From Planctomycetota bacterium (GTDB taxonomy: Bacteria > Planctomycetota > Phycisphaerae > Phycisphaerales > UBA5793): a stretch of DNA of 64,000 nt. Location: NCBI GenBank assembly GCA_013112555.1, contig JABFGK010000001.1, forward strand, positions 1,648,581 to 1,712,580, written 5' to 3'. Below are positions 43,297-51,891 of this stretch, piece by piece; position 1 is the first letter of the stretch; every line of letters starts with the position of its first letter. The translations under genes and the position numbers were made by a program. The notes below the pieces were generated by a model that had not been told where the DNA came from, did no database searches, and saw nothing but the letters and a program-made list of their open reading frames with translations.

Positions 43297-45222
43297 TCAA
43301 CCCTCGTCGTCGTCGTCATCAGCCGGTTCATCGGGTTCGTCGGCCTTGCGCGGCATGACGAGTGTCTCACCGTTAATATGACGGGTCATAGACACGACTG
43401 CACCGCTGTCATCGGTTTCGAAAGTGAGCGTGGCAACTGACAGCTCCTTGACCTGCCACCGGCTCGGATCATCCTCCATCTTCACAAGGTGGAACACGAT
43501 GCCGGGGGGGGCCTTGAGCGATAGCACATTATCCTCAAGGAACACTTCCAGATCAGCGTCCGCCTCAGGATCGTGATAGGTGCCCAGCAGCGGTGCGACT
43601 TCTTTCGGGTCGACCTTCTGCAGTTTGGCCATCTCCTCAGCCAATTTGCTCCCCTTGCGAGGGATATCAAACACCATGCCGCTCTGATGCAGTTTGAGCA
43701 GATTCGCCGTTCCCGTATCGTCTATCTCGAATGTCACGCCGACCTGTTGCGGGGCGACGGCAAACATCATTTTGCCCTCATCGTTCGGGGGCAGGAGTTC
43801 AAATACCATCTGGCTCGGGATATCAAGGGCGAGCTTCCCATTCTTCATCTGAACGGTGAACTCCTCATTCCGGAAGGGCCCGAAGTTGGCAATATAGGTG
43901 CCGACGAACGGTTTGAACTCATCCGGGACTTCGGCAACCGTCTTGACCCGATCCGGGTGCAGAATCAGCGAGTCGATGTGTTCCTCAATACGAAGGACGG
44001 TCATCCCGCCGCGCGATTGCGTGAAGTAGAGGACCATGAGATCCTCGGCCGGCCAGGCCAGTGCCGTCGTGCCGTCCGAGCCGCCATGCCCGATGATTAC
44101 CGGCTTTGATCCTGTCGGGTCGTCGGTGGGCATATACATCATGGCCATCCGGCCGTACCAGAGTTCGAGGCCGGAAAAGTCCGTCGGGTACCGCTCATCG
44201 GATCCGAGCATGCTCATAGGGGATGAAGGCTTGAGTGTTCGCCCGACGGCAGCCGGTGACAGGACTTGACGATCCCCCGCTTTCCCTTCGTCCATCCACA
44301 TGGCCAGGAACCGGGCATAATCCATGGGCGTGCTGTAGACGGTCTGAGATCCCCAGGCGAACGGGTAAAACGGGTCGTCGTTGGCGGTCCAGAACCGATT
44401 CCACATGTGTGGTGCCCCGGCGTAGAGCGATGCGATTCTCGAGTATCTCGGATCGTCTTTGCTCTTCGGGACAAATGTGTCGTTCATGCCCAGCGGGCCG
44501 AACAGTTCCTGCTGCCAGAAGTCGTCGATCTTCATCCCGCTGACGACCTCGACAATAGCAGCCACCGTATCCGAGCCGGCATCACTGTACCAGAACTTGC
44601 TGTCAGGCTCGAACTCAGGGCCGCCGGCCCCGACGGCATTGGCCTGCTCAATCAGCGAGTCATACGTCGACATGTCAGACTGTCTCATCATGATCGACAA
44701 CGGCAAGCCGGCACGATGCTCCATCAACTGCCGCACGGTAATCTCGCGAGCCTCATCAGTGTCGAAGCCCTGGAGGTACTTCGAGACCGGATCATCCAGC
44801 GAGAGTTCCCCGCGATCGATCAGAATCTGGGCCGCCGCTCCCGTCAGCGGCTTCGTCATCGACCGGATGTTGCAGATCGTGTTCTCGACCCAGGGCACAC
44901 TGTCCTCACGGTCGCGGTCACCAAACACCTTGTGGAGTACCACATGGCGATTCTTGATAACCAGCAGTTCACCCCCGACGAGCATGTCCTTGTCCAGATA
45001 GCCCTGCACCACGTGGGCCAGGTTATCCAGAGCCTCGGCTGACATGCCCTGGCTCTCAGGTGATGCCGCCGGGAAGCCGTCGGTCTTGACCTGAGTTGCC
45101 GGCTGTTGTGCGATTGCCGACTCCGAACAGGTGAAGACGGCTGCTCCGACAAGTGTTGAGGCGAGACACCCGCTCACGATGGAAGACCAAAACGATGTTT
45201 TTCTTATCTTGTTCATTGACAC
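43297..45222 (-). CDS. Secreted serine hydrolase, class C beta-lactamase family
   Basis: A signal peptide (FWSSIVSGCLASTLVGAAVF) is followed by a penicillin-binding-protein-like domain: S-x-x-K nucleophile motif RSMTKPL, YSDAGSD at the Y-x-N position, and GHGGSDG for the KTG-like box. Members act as esterases, D-aminopeptidases or peptidoglycan hydrolases; lactamase activity should not be assumed. Residues 420-640 form a second, beta-rich domain of the kind often appended to this family, and the end is an acidic tail. A GTG at 45222 has AAGGAG nine bases upstream and is preferred to the ATG two codons later. Confidence 0.88.
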   Translation of the reverse strand: MSMNKIRKTSFWSSIVSGCLASTLVGAAVFTCSESAIAQQPATQVKTDGFPAASPESQGMSAEALDNLAHVVQGYLDKDMLVGGELLVIKNRHVVLHKVFGDRDREDSVPWVENTICNIRSMTKPLTGAAAQILIDRGELSLDDPVSKYLQGFDTDEAREITVRQLMEHRAGLPLSIMMRQSDMSTYDSLIEQANAVGAGGPEFEPDSKFWYSDAGSDTVAAIVEVVSGMKIDDFWQQELFGPLGMNDTFVPKSKDDPRYSRIASLYAGAPHMWNRFWTANDDPFYPFAWGSQTVYSTPMDYARFLAMWMDEGKAGDRQVLSPAAVGRTLKPSSPMSMLGSDERYPTDFSGLELWYGRMAMMYMPTDDPTGSKPVIIGHGGSDGTTALAWPAEDLMVLYFTQSRGGMTVLRIEEHIDSLILHPDRVKTVAEVPDEFKPFVGTYIANFGPFRNEEFTVQMKNGKLALDIPSQMVFELLPPNDEGKMMFAVAPQQVGVTFEIDDTGTANLLKLHQSGMVFDIPRKGSKLAEEMAKLQKVDPKEVAPLLGTYHDPEADADLEVFLEDNVLSLKAPPGIVFHLVKMEDDPSRWQVKELSVATLTFETDDSGAVVSMTRHINGETLVMPRKADEPDEPADDDDDEG

Positions 45223-45342
45223 TGTCAGGCACTCCTTTGCTAGGTTCCGGCTGCTTGTACCGGCCAACGGCCTCACGGACGTGTCTCGGGGCGATGTATT
45301 TCAGACATCACTGTGCCCTTACACGATACAGGGGCATTTGCC

Positions 45343-47556
45343 CTATTCCGAGATCGTCGCCCAGGTCATTCCTTCTGCCGGCACGGTCATCTCGATATCC
45401 ACCGTGTAGTCGCGGCTCAGGACCGCCTCCGTTGGTTCGTGGCCCTCGATCGAGATGTGTGCGGTATCCTTCAACCCGGTGTAGTACAGGTTGACGTGCA
45501 GCGTCGTCGTGACCGGTTGCGTCAACGGGTTGAAGGCGACGAGCATCCCGCGCGGCTGCTCCGGTGTCGATGGGAACGGGTTGACGTGCAGCATCCAGTC
45601 AACATGCCGACCGTCTGCCCGACGGCCGTGAACAATGTCCGACTCGAGAATCTCCCGATACCGTTTATACCAGGAGACTTCGCGTGTCACCATTTCGCGC
45701 GTCCGCTGTGTATCAAAGAGACGCGGCCCGCGGTAGCACGCCTGCACCCCGAGTGCCAGATTCGATCGCATCATCCTCTGATAGTGATCCAGATGCGCAT
45801 CCAACGGCTCGATCGTGGCAGCCGCCCCGCCGCCGTGGTACTCGGTGAGCGGCACGAACATCCAGCCCATTGACGGCGTCTTGGTCCAGGTGCCGTCGTA
45901 AATGTTCTGCCGCGTATGGATGACCTGCTGGGCCCGCGGCAATGACCAATTGACCTCCCGGTATCCCATCCCGTTCTTCGTTGAGCCGGACAGGTAGTAG
46001 TAATCCGGCACATTCAGCGAGATTCCCCGGCTGCGACACCACTTGTAGAAGTCAGTGATGGTTCGCCACTGGTTCCAGCGTGAATCGGCATGGCCGATAT
46101 GGCCGGGATGAAGTTCTGAGGTGCACTCATCGCCGGGATAACTGCCATCGTGCTCCAGGATGGTGTAGCCGGTGGACTCAAAGAACTCATGGAGCGTGTT
46201 GAAGTAGTTGATCCCCCACTCGCTGCCGATGCACGGCGAGTTGCCGAACATCGGCTGCACACCCTCCGGCATGACGACATCGTGTGTGTCTGAGATTCGG
46301 CGTGAGGCCAGCAGTGAGTACCCGCCGAGGTCGATGCCTTTGTTGCGTGCATAGGCTGCCAACTCGGCCCATTGAGCAATGACTGCAGGGTCGCGTGATT
46401 CGATATTGAATCCGCTGCCGAACGAGAGGATGACCATTTCAAACCCGACCTCGGCCGCCTGGTCGATGGCACGGCGTACTTCAGCAGGATCGGCAACCCG
46501 CATGTGATGCATCAGCGGGTTCTCGGTAACCCACGGCGCGATGGTGCGGTACATTCGGCGCAAGGCGAGGCCTCGACGCTCCCGGTCCGATGTGTCATAT
46601 ACAAGTTCAAACACTCGAAACGATTCGAATTGGGTGCCCGGCTCGACGATCTGCCCCGGCCCGAGTTCCGGCTCGACACGAAGCAGACACGGCATGATCC
46701 GCTGATAGTTCACCTGGCTTGAGTATTGTGGGTCAGCCACCCAATGGACCGCCCGACTCGACGCGGTGGCCGGTGTCATCCCGCCGAATGAATAATCCGT
46801 CTCGATGTGCAGGCACTGCGGCACCGGATAGTCAGACGCCTGCCGTACCCCGACCCAACTCTCCTGCTCGACCACGGCGAGAATCTCGGCTGTGAACGAA
46901 TCGACGGTGATCGGCTGCTCCGTTTCGTTCGTTACCGTGAACCACTTGCTCAGGACCGGCACCCCGTCATACATCTCGTAATGCACGCTGATACCGACAC
47001 CGGCATCGGCCGACTCGTCGGTTGACGGGATCTGATAGTCCATGCGAAGATGAACGCCTTGTGGGGGCCAGACTGCCGTCGGCGAACAGTGTCGGGCCCG
47101 CTTCCAGTCGAGCCGCGCCTCGGGTCGGCCGACTTCATACCCGACAAAGCGCATCGCCTCGGGATCGGCCGTCATGTGCGCCAGCCAGTCATCAGTCAGG
47201 TAGGCGTGATTCGGCTGCCCGGTCAGCCCTCCGACAGCGTACCGGGTGCCGTTGATCGTTACTTCGGCTTCAGGCCTCACTGCCCTGAGAAGTGTTTCGT
47301 TTGTTGCCAGGTTATCCAGTGCCACCGTGGCCGCATTGGGCGTCAGCCGAAATGTCCGGCGGATCAGGCCGTTGTCCAGATAGAGTTCCAGCCCATTGGT
47401 CCGGGCGTAGACCGTTGCCGCCGGCGAAACCGGCTCGACCAGAAAGTCGCCTGTGTATCGCGTGATGTCATCGGCGCTCTGCACCGGGTGTGTCTGGGCC
47501 GAGACAGGTGAGCCGCTCAGAAGTAGTGCCAGCGCAATCGCCACTGATACGTGCAT
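45343..47556 (-). CDS. Secreted alpha-galactosidase-like glycoside hydrolase (clan GH-D style)
   Basis: Signal peptide (MHVSVAIALALLLSGSPVSA), then a beta-sandwich N-terminal domain of about 300 residues and a TIM-barrel catalytic domain. The stretch TILEHDGSYPGDEC contains an Asp in the nucleophile position expected for GH27/GH36-like enzymes; STKNGMGYREVNWSLPR, NIYDGTWTKTPSMGWMFVPL and EYHGGGAAATIEPL are strongly conserved in uncharacterised planctomycete and verrucomicrobial relatives that are labelled alpha-galactosidase. The real substrate may be a sulfated or algal glycan; that is inference. GGAG six bases upstream supports the ATG at 47556. Confidence 0.85.
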   Translation of the reverse strand: MHVSVAIALALLLSGSPVSAQTHPVQSADDITRYTGDFLVEPVSPAATVYARTNGLELYLDNGLIRRTFRLTPNAATVALDNLATNETLLRAVRPEAEVTINGTRYAVGGLTGQPNHAYLTDDWLAHMTADPEAMRFVGYEVGRPEARLDWKRARHCSPTAVWPPQGVHLRMDYQIPSTDESADAGVGISVHYEMYDGVPVLSKWFTVTNETEQPITVDSFTAEILAVVEQESWVGVRQASDYPVPQCLHIETDYSFGGMTPATASSRAVHWVADPQYSSQVNYQRIMPCLLRVEPELGPGQIVEPGTQFESFRVFELVYDTSDRERRGLALRRMYRTIAPWVTENPLMHHMRVADPAEVRRAIDQAAEVGFEMVILSFGSGFNIESRDPAVIAQWAELAAYARNKGIDLGGYSLLASRRISDTHDVVMPEGVQPMFGNSPCIGSEWGINYFNTLHEFFESTGYTILEHDGSYPGDECTSELHPGHIGHADSRWNQWRTITDFYKWCRSRGISLNVPDYYYLSGSTKNGMGYREVNWSLPRAQQVIHTRQNIYDGTWTKTPSMGWMFVPLTEYHGGGAAATIEPLDAHLDHYQRMMRSNLALGVQACYRGPRLFDTQRTREMVTREVSWYKRYREILESDIVHGRRADGRHVDWMLHVNPFPSTPEQPRGMLVAFNPLTQPVTTTLHVNLYYTGLKDTAHISIEGHEPTEAVLSRDYTVDIEMTVPAEGMTWATISE

Positions 47557-47869
47557 GCTGATCTCCAATGAGTGCTTGATCAACCGGATGAGGATGACGC
47601 CGCGACGAAGAGGAATTGGCTGAATCGTACCCCGGACGGCCCGCAAGACTCGGAGCGGCCGCAATACGCAAGTCACTTGTGTGGTTCCCAATTCAGGCTC
47701 CGACTACAATCGAGTCGAGAAGCGGGTGAAATGGCTGCACAGCGGTTCGCAATCATCGGTTGATCGTCATTTAAGAGAGCCGTCGTGCTGCGTATCCACT
47801 CGGGTTCGCCGGTACGGGCCCGGCTGCATGCCCAGGCACCACATGGATCGCGAAAGGCTGTCCCGACCA
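47557..47869. other. Divergent intergenic region before the glycan locus
   Basis: Separates the leftward hydrolase from the rightward glycosyltransferase. It should hold both promoters. I see no clear -35/-10 pair, no terminator and no RNA gene. The rightward frame is open through it without resembling protein. Confidence 0.4.
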
Positions 47870-48796
47870 ATGGACGTGTCAATCCTCATTTCAGTGCACA
47901 ACTGTGTGGACTTGACCCGGCAGTGCATCGACTCCCTGTTTGAGACCATGCCTGAGGATCTCAGCTGGGAGGTGATTGTCTATGACGACTGCAGTACCGA
48001 CGGGACGAAAGGCTATCTGGAATCGCAAACCCATCGAATCCGGGTGATTCCCGATACTGAGCGAGGGTGGTATGCCAGGAACAATAATGTCTTGGCCGAG
48101 GCCGCCGCCGGACGGTGGTTGGTCTTCCTGAACAATGACACCATTTGTCTGCCCGGGTGGTTTGAGCCACTCTATGCAACGGCACAGGCCGAGCCGGATG
48201 TCGGGATCGTGGGTGGCCTGCAGGTGTATCCCGAGCGGAAGCGCGTGAACCATGCCGGCGTGGTGATCACGCGCGGGCGGCTCCCATGCCATCTGTACGA
48301 GGGCCTGGACCCGGATGACCCTGCCGTGACCTGTACGCGCCAACTTCAGGCAGTCACCGGTGCCTGCTGCATGGTTCTGGGCTCATTATTCGCTGAACTT
48401 GGCGGCCTGCACGAGGGATATGTGAACGGGTATGAGGACATCGACCTGTGCCTGCGGGCCAGGCAGGCCGGGTGGTCTGTGTGGTATTGCGGCGGCAGCA
48501 GCATCGTCCATTACGGCGGATGCACGGCCGGCCGCTTCGATTCCGAGTCTGCCAACCAGCGTTTGTTCCTCAAGCGAACTCGGGGATTGGCGGTCCCGGA
48601 TTTGAAGGCGATCACGAAGGCGGACGGCATGGCCTGGCCACTGGTGGCCCCGTGGTGGTCTCCTCGAGGCATGCTCCTGCGGCTGTTCCAGATGACGCGG
48701 CACTCTCGGCTCGTTCGGCCGCTGTATAATCGCCTGATTCAGTTCCGAGTTGTCGTGGCGGTGCGAGGAATGGCGCATCGGCTCCTGACCCCGTAA
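47870..48796 (+). CDS. Family 2 glycosyltransferase
   Basis: First gene of the rightward part of the glycan locus. GT-A fold with VSILISVHNCVDLTRQCIDS, the nucleotide-binding YDDCSTDGT, WLVFLNNDTICLPGWFEPL with the D-x-D-like NND, and a later GYVNGYEDIDLCLRARQAGW segment, which holds the catalytic-base ED pair. It resembles the rhamnosyltransferase-like GT2 group. No transmembrane helix, so it acts at the cytoplasmic membrane face on a lipid-linked acceptor. The start at 47870 is preferred because the text before it (open to 47681) is unlike the family. The permease Wzm begins 35 bases downstream. Confidence 0.9.
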   Translation: MDVSILISVHNCVDLTRQCIDSLFETMPEDLSWEVIVYDDCSTDGTKGYLESQTHRIRVIPDTERGWYARNNNVLAEAAAGRWLVFLNNDTICLPGWFEPLYATAQAEPDVGIVGGLQVYPERKRVNHAGVVITRGRLPCHLYEGLDPDDPAVTCTRQLQAVTGACCMVLGSLFAELGGLHEGYVNGYEDIDLCLRARQAGWSVWYCGGSSIVHYGGCTAGRFDSESANQRLFLKRTRGLAVPDLKAITKADGMAWPLVAPWWSPRGMLLRLFQMTRHSRLVRPLYNRLIQFRVVVAVRGMAHRLLTP

Positions 48797-48831
48797 CGTC
48801 CGTTCCTGCCCATCGATTTGAGAACACGACG

Positions 48832-49698
48832 ATGGCATTGACCCACCCATATGCAACGGCCGACCGCACGACGTGGCAGATCGTCGGCATCCCTCTGAAC
48901 CCGCTGGAGCCGTTTACGGCACTCTGGCGGCATCGATCGTTGATCAGGGGCCTGGTGAAGCGTGAGATCCAGTCGCAACACAAGGGGACGCTGCTCGGCA
49001 TCGTGTGGCTGGTTGTCCAGCCGCTGATGTTGCTCACGGTCTACACCTTTGTCTTCGCGACTGCGTTTCGACCCCATGTCGTCGATGAGGATGCCAGCAA
49101 GGCGACGTATGCGCTGATGGTGTTCACCGGCCTGATTCTGTACACGGTGTTTGCTGAAACGATCGGCCGTGCTCCCAGGTTGATGTCGTCGAACAAGACG
49201 TTCATCAAGCAGATCATCTTTCCCATTGAGATCCTGCCGGCCGTCGTCATCGGGGCGGCACTGGTCAAAGCGGTCGTGAGTTTCGTGCTGCTCATCGCTG
49301 CCTATTTCATTTTCATCGGCGTCCCGACGGTCACGGCGATCACGATCCTTCTCGTGGTCCCCCCCCTGCTGTTTCTGACGACCGGACTGGCCTGGTTCAT
49401 CTCATCGCTCAGCGTGTTCATTCGAGACTGTGCACCGGCGATCACGGTGCTCGTCCGCTTGCTCCTGTTCCTGTGCCCGGTGTTTTATTCCATCGAGGCC
49501 ATCGGCTACCCGTATCGCTACCTCATCCTGGCCAATCCGGTCTCAACGTGCGTCATCCTGTCCAAGCAGGCACTGTTCAAGGATCAATGGCCGTCGCCGA
49601 CCCATGTTGCGATCTACTGGGTTGTTTCGCTGTTTGTTCTGTGGTTCGGCTATGCCTGGTTCACCAAGACACGAAAGGCCTTTGCCGATGTCATGTGA
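48832..49698 (+). CDS. wzm: ABC-2 type polysaccharide export permease
   Basis: Membrane half of an O-antigen/teichoic-type glycan exporter. Six hydrophobic helices follow an N-terminal amphipathic stretch, and the conserved KREIQSQHKGTLLGIVWLVV and QPLMLLTVYTFVFA segments are typical of Wzm/TagG. The C-terminus has NPVSTCVILSKQALFKDQWP, also typical. It overlaps the ATPase gene by eleven bases, so the two are coupled. Confidence 0.94.
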   Translation: MALTHPYATADRTTWQIVGIPLNPLEPFTALWRHRSLIRGLVKREIQSQHKGTLLGIVWLVVQPLMLLTVYTFVFATAFRPHVVDEDASKATYALMVFTGLILYTVFAETIGRAPRLMSSNKTFIKQIIFPIEILPAVVIGAALVKAVVSFVLLIAAYFIFIGVPTVTAITILLVVPPLLFLTTGLAWFISSLSVFIRDCAPAITVLVRLLLFLCPVFYSIEAIGYPYRYLILANPVSTCVILSKQALFKDQWPSPTHVAIYWVVSLFVLWFGYAWFTKTRKAFADVM

Positions 49699-50329
49699 AC
49701 CACCGGCCATCTCGGTACGCGGCCTGACGAAGGCGTACCAGATCTACAACAAGCCGATTGATCGGCTCAAGCAGATGCTCTGGCACGGGCGCAAAACGTA
49801 CTACCGGGAGTTCCTGGCCGTCAAGGGCGTCGATCTCGATGTTGCCCGCGGGGAAACGGTCGGGATTGTCGGTCGAAATGGATCAGGCAAATCCACGTTG
49901 TTGAAAATGATCTGCGGCACGCTGCCACCGACGACCGGAACCATTGATGTTCGTGGCCGGATCGCACCGATGCTCGCATTGGGAGCCGGCTTCAATGCGG
50001 AGTTTACCGGCCGCGAAAACGTCATGCTCAATGCGACCATCTTCGGGATGTCAGAGAGAGAGATTGCCGACTGCTTCCCGCGCATCGTCGAGTTTGCCGA
50101 CATCGGTGACTTCATCGATCACCCGGTGAAACTGTACTCAAGCGGGATGACGGCCCGGCTGGCCTTTGCCGTCGCGATCCACCTGAAGCCGGACGTGCTC
50201 GTGATCGACGAAATCCTGGCCGTCGGAGATGATGCATTCAAGCGCAAGTGCGCCCGATCGCCTCGAGCAGATCAAGGAGCGCGGTGCCACGATTCTGTTT
50301 GTCTCGCACTCGGCCCAGAAGATCATTGA
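49688..50329 (+). CDS. wzt: Polysaccharide export ATPase Wzt, N-terminal reading frame (broken gene, part 1)
   Basis: ATPase of the Wzm/Wzt exporter. Walker A is GRNGSGKSTLL, the ABC signature is LYSSGMTARLAFA and Walker B is DVLVIDEILAVGD. The frame becomes nonsense directly after DDAFKRKCA, at CCC 50253-50255. Removing one C gives KCADRLEQIKERGATILFVS, exactly what is expected, and joins it to the next entry. The ATG at 49688 lies inside the last codons of wzm. Confidence 0.88.
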   Translation: MSCEPPAISVRGLTKAYQIYNKPIDRLKQMLWHGRKTYYREFLAVKGVDLDVARGETVGIVGRNGSGKSTLLKMICGTLPPTTGTIDVRGRIAPMLALGAGFNAEFTGRENVMLNATIFGMSEREIADCFPRIVEFADIGDFIDHPVKLYSSGMTARLAFAVAIHLKPDVLVIDEILAVGDDAFKRKCARSPRADQGARCHDSVCLALGPEDH

Positions 50330-51146
50330 ACTCTGCGACCGTGCCATCTTGCTGGAGGCGGGTGAGCGGTTGCTCCTGTCTGACCCGAAGACGATTATCA
50401 CCCAGTATCATCGCCTGTTGTACTGCAAACGTCACCAGTTGCAAGACGTCTGCCAATCGATTCGATCACTCGGTACCGGTGAGGCGGCAGCCGCCAAATC
50501 GGAATCAACCGACACCCAGGGCGATGATTCGAAGACAGCGAAGCGGAAGCCGAAACCGGAGACTCTGGAACGATGGGCGCCAGGCTTGCGCCCGGAATCG
50601 ACGGTCGAGTATGCTTGCAAAGGGGCGAGGATTCACGACGTGCAGATACGCTCGACCGATGATCGTCGCGTGAATATTGTGGGGCCGCGGAGCAAGGTGC
50701 GGTACGAGTACTCCGTGACATTCGATCGGCCGAGCATTGTTGATCATTTCGGGATGCTGATCAAGTCAACGTCAGGCATGCCGCTGGCCGGCTTGATTCA
50801 GAGACCGGCTCAGGACTCGGGCCATCAGTACTCGGCCGGCACGACCGTGCGTGTTACCTTTGATCTTGAAATCAGACTCAAGAATGGGACCTATTTTTTC
50901 AATGCCGGCGTGTACGGCTCAGCCGGGAGCGAACCCACCTACCTGCATCGGATCGTCGATGCTGAAATCATGCGCGTCGAGCATGCCGGCCAGACGATTA
51001 CGACTTCTTATGTTGATCTCTCACAGGATCCGAGCGCACCCGGTCGCGTTGAGATCATCTCCGGAAACGGCAAGCACCATTCGCCCAGACTGGCCGACCG
51101 GACACAATCGACACAAACAGGGAACGAGACACCGACGAGCCCGTGA
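50256..51146 (+). CDS. wzt: Wzt, C-terminal part in the shifted frame, with glycan-binding domain
   Basis: It begins with the switch region (ERGATILFVSHSAQKI) and then, after a Lys/Pro-rich linker (about 50500-50590), a C-terminal beta-sandwich of the Wzt_C type: ARIHDVQIRSTDDRR, VRYEYSVTFDRPSIVDHFGM and LKNGTYFFNAGVYGSAGS. In characterised systems this domain binds the modified non-reducing end of the finished polymer and so links chain termination to export. Its presence implies that a terminating modification exists in this locus. Confidence 0.85.
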   Translation, partial: DRLEQIKERGATILFVSHSAQKIIELCDRAILLEAGERLLLSDPKTIITQYHRLLYCKRHQLQDVCQSIRSLGTGEAAAAKSESTDTQGDDSKTAKRKPKPETLERWAPGLRPESTVEYACKGARIHDVQIRSTDDRRVNIVGPRSKVRYEYSVTFDRPSIVDHFGMLIKSTSGMPLAGLIQRPAQDSGHQYSAGTTVRVTFDLEIRLKNGTYFFNAGVYGSAGSEPTYLHRIVDAEIMRVEHAGQTITTSYVDLSQDPSAPGRVEIISGNGKHHSPRLADRTQSTQTGNETPTSP

Positions 51147-51191
51147 GCCGGATCACCTGGATCAGGCACACACAGATACGATTGGATTATC

Positions 51192-51875
51192 ATGACAGCA
51201 ACCTGCAATATCTGTGGAGCAAGCGATTTTGGCCCCGGCCCGGGAGGCCGTCGCAGCGTCACCGGCGACCTTCCTCGCTGTACTTCCTGCGGCTCACTCG
51301 AACGCCACCGGGCCATACGCGACACATTCGAGCGCGTCACCTCATGTGACTGCACGGATCGGAACGTCCTCCAGTTTTCGCCTGATCCGGCCGTCCGCAA
51401 GGAGTGGTTCGGCGCCCACGAAGTGTCGGTATATGAAGGTGAGAATTCACTCGATCTGATGGCAATTGATCGTCCTGACGGCACCTACTCGATCGTGATC
51501 GGAAACCATGTTCTGGAACACGTCTCCGACGACCGTGCTGCCTTCAGAGAGATCTTCCGAGTGTTGAAGCCTGACGGCTTTGCGTTCGTTTCCTTCCCGG
51601 ACCCGATGCGCCGCTCCGTGACCAGTGACTGGGGGTACCCGAACTGGGACGATCACGGGCACTTCCGAAAGTACGGCCGCGACGTCATCGAAAAAATGGG
51701 TGAGGAACTGCCGGCTGCCACGATTCTGGAGTACATTGCCGCCGATCCGGTCACCGGTGTCGAGGACCTTGTGTACTTCATCTGCAAAGGCGGGCCGATC
51801 ACGGACCAGTTGCTGGGCGTGCTTCCGGCCGGCCGAGTCTCGATCGGCAGCAGTCCGACGGAAAAGGTCCAGTAG
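51192..51875 (+). CDS. SAM-dependent methyltransferase with N-terminal zinc-ribbon-like motif
   Basis: 227 residues. The N-terminus has two C-x2-C pairs (CNICGASDF and RCTSCGSLERHRA), a ribbon seen in some sugar- or glycan-linked methyltransferases. The class I fold follows with degenerate motif I (NVLQFSPDPAVRKEW) and clear later motifs YSIVIGNHVLEHVSDD and EIFRVLKPDGFAFVSFPDP. The last gene of the rightward operon, 45 bases after wzt; it converges with the giant glycosyltransferase. It may methylate a sugar of the exported glycan. Its N-terminal motif recurs in degenerate form near the end of the neighbouring 1231-residue protein. Confidence 0.87.
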   Translation: MTATCNICGASDFGPGPGGRRSVTGDLPRCTSCGSLERHRAIRDTFERVTSCDCTDRNVLQFSPDPAVRKEWFGAHEVSVYEGENSLDLMAIDRPDGTYSIVIGNHVLEHVSDDRAAFREIFRVLKPDGFAFVSFPDPMRRSVTSDWGYPNWDDHGHFRKYGRDVIEKMGEELPAATILEYIAADPVTGVEDLVYFICKGGPITDQLLGVLPAGRVSIGSSPTEKVQ

Positions 51876-51891
51876 AGACTGCGCCGACGGT

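Noticed and set aside
44266..45042. 258-codon rightward frame opposite the serine hydrolase
   Set aside because: Antisense to a well-supported secreted hydrolase with S-x-x-K and HGG motifs.
43297..45222. YSD in place of the usual YSN motif as evidence of an inactive hydrolase
   Set aside because: Variants at this position are common in the class C-like hydrolase family, so no loss of activity can be claimed.
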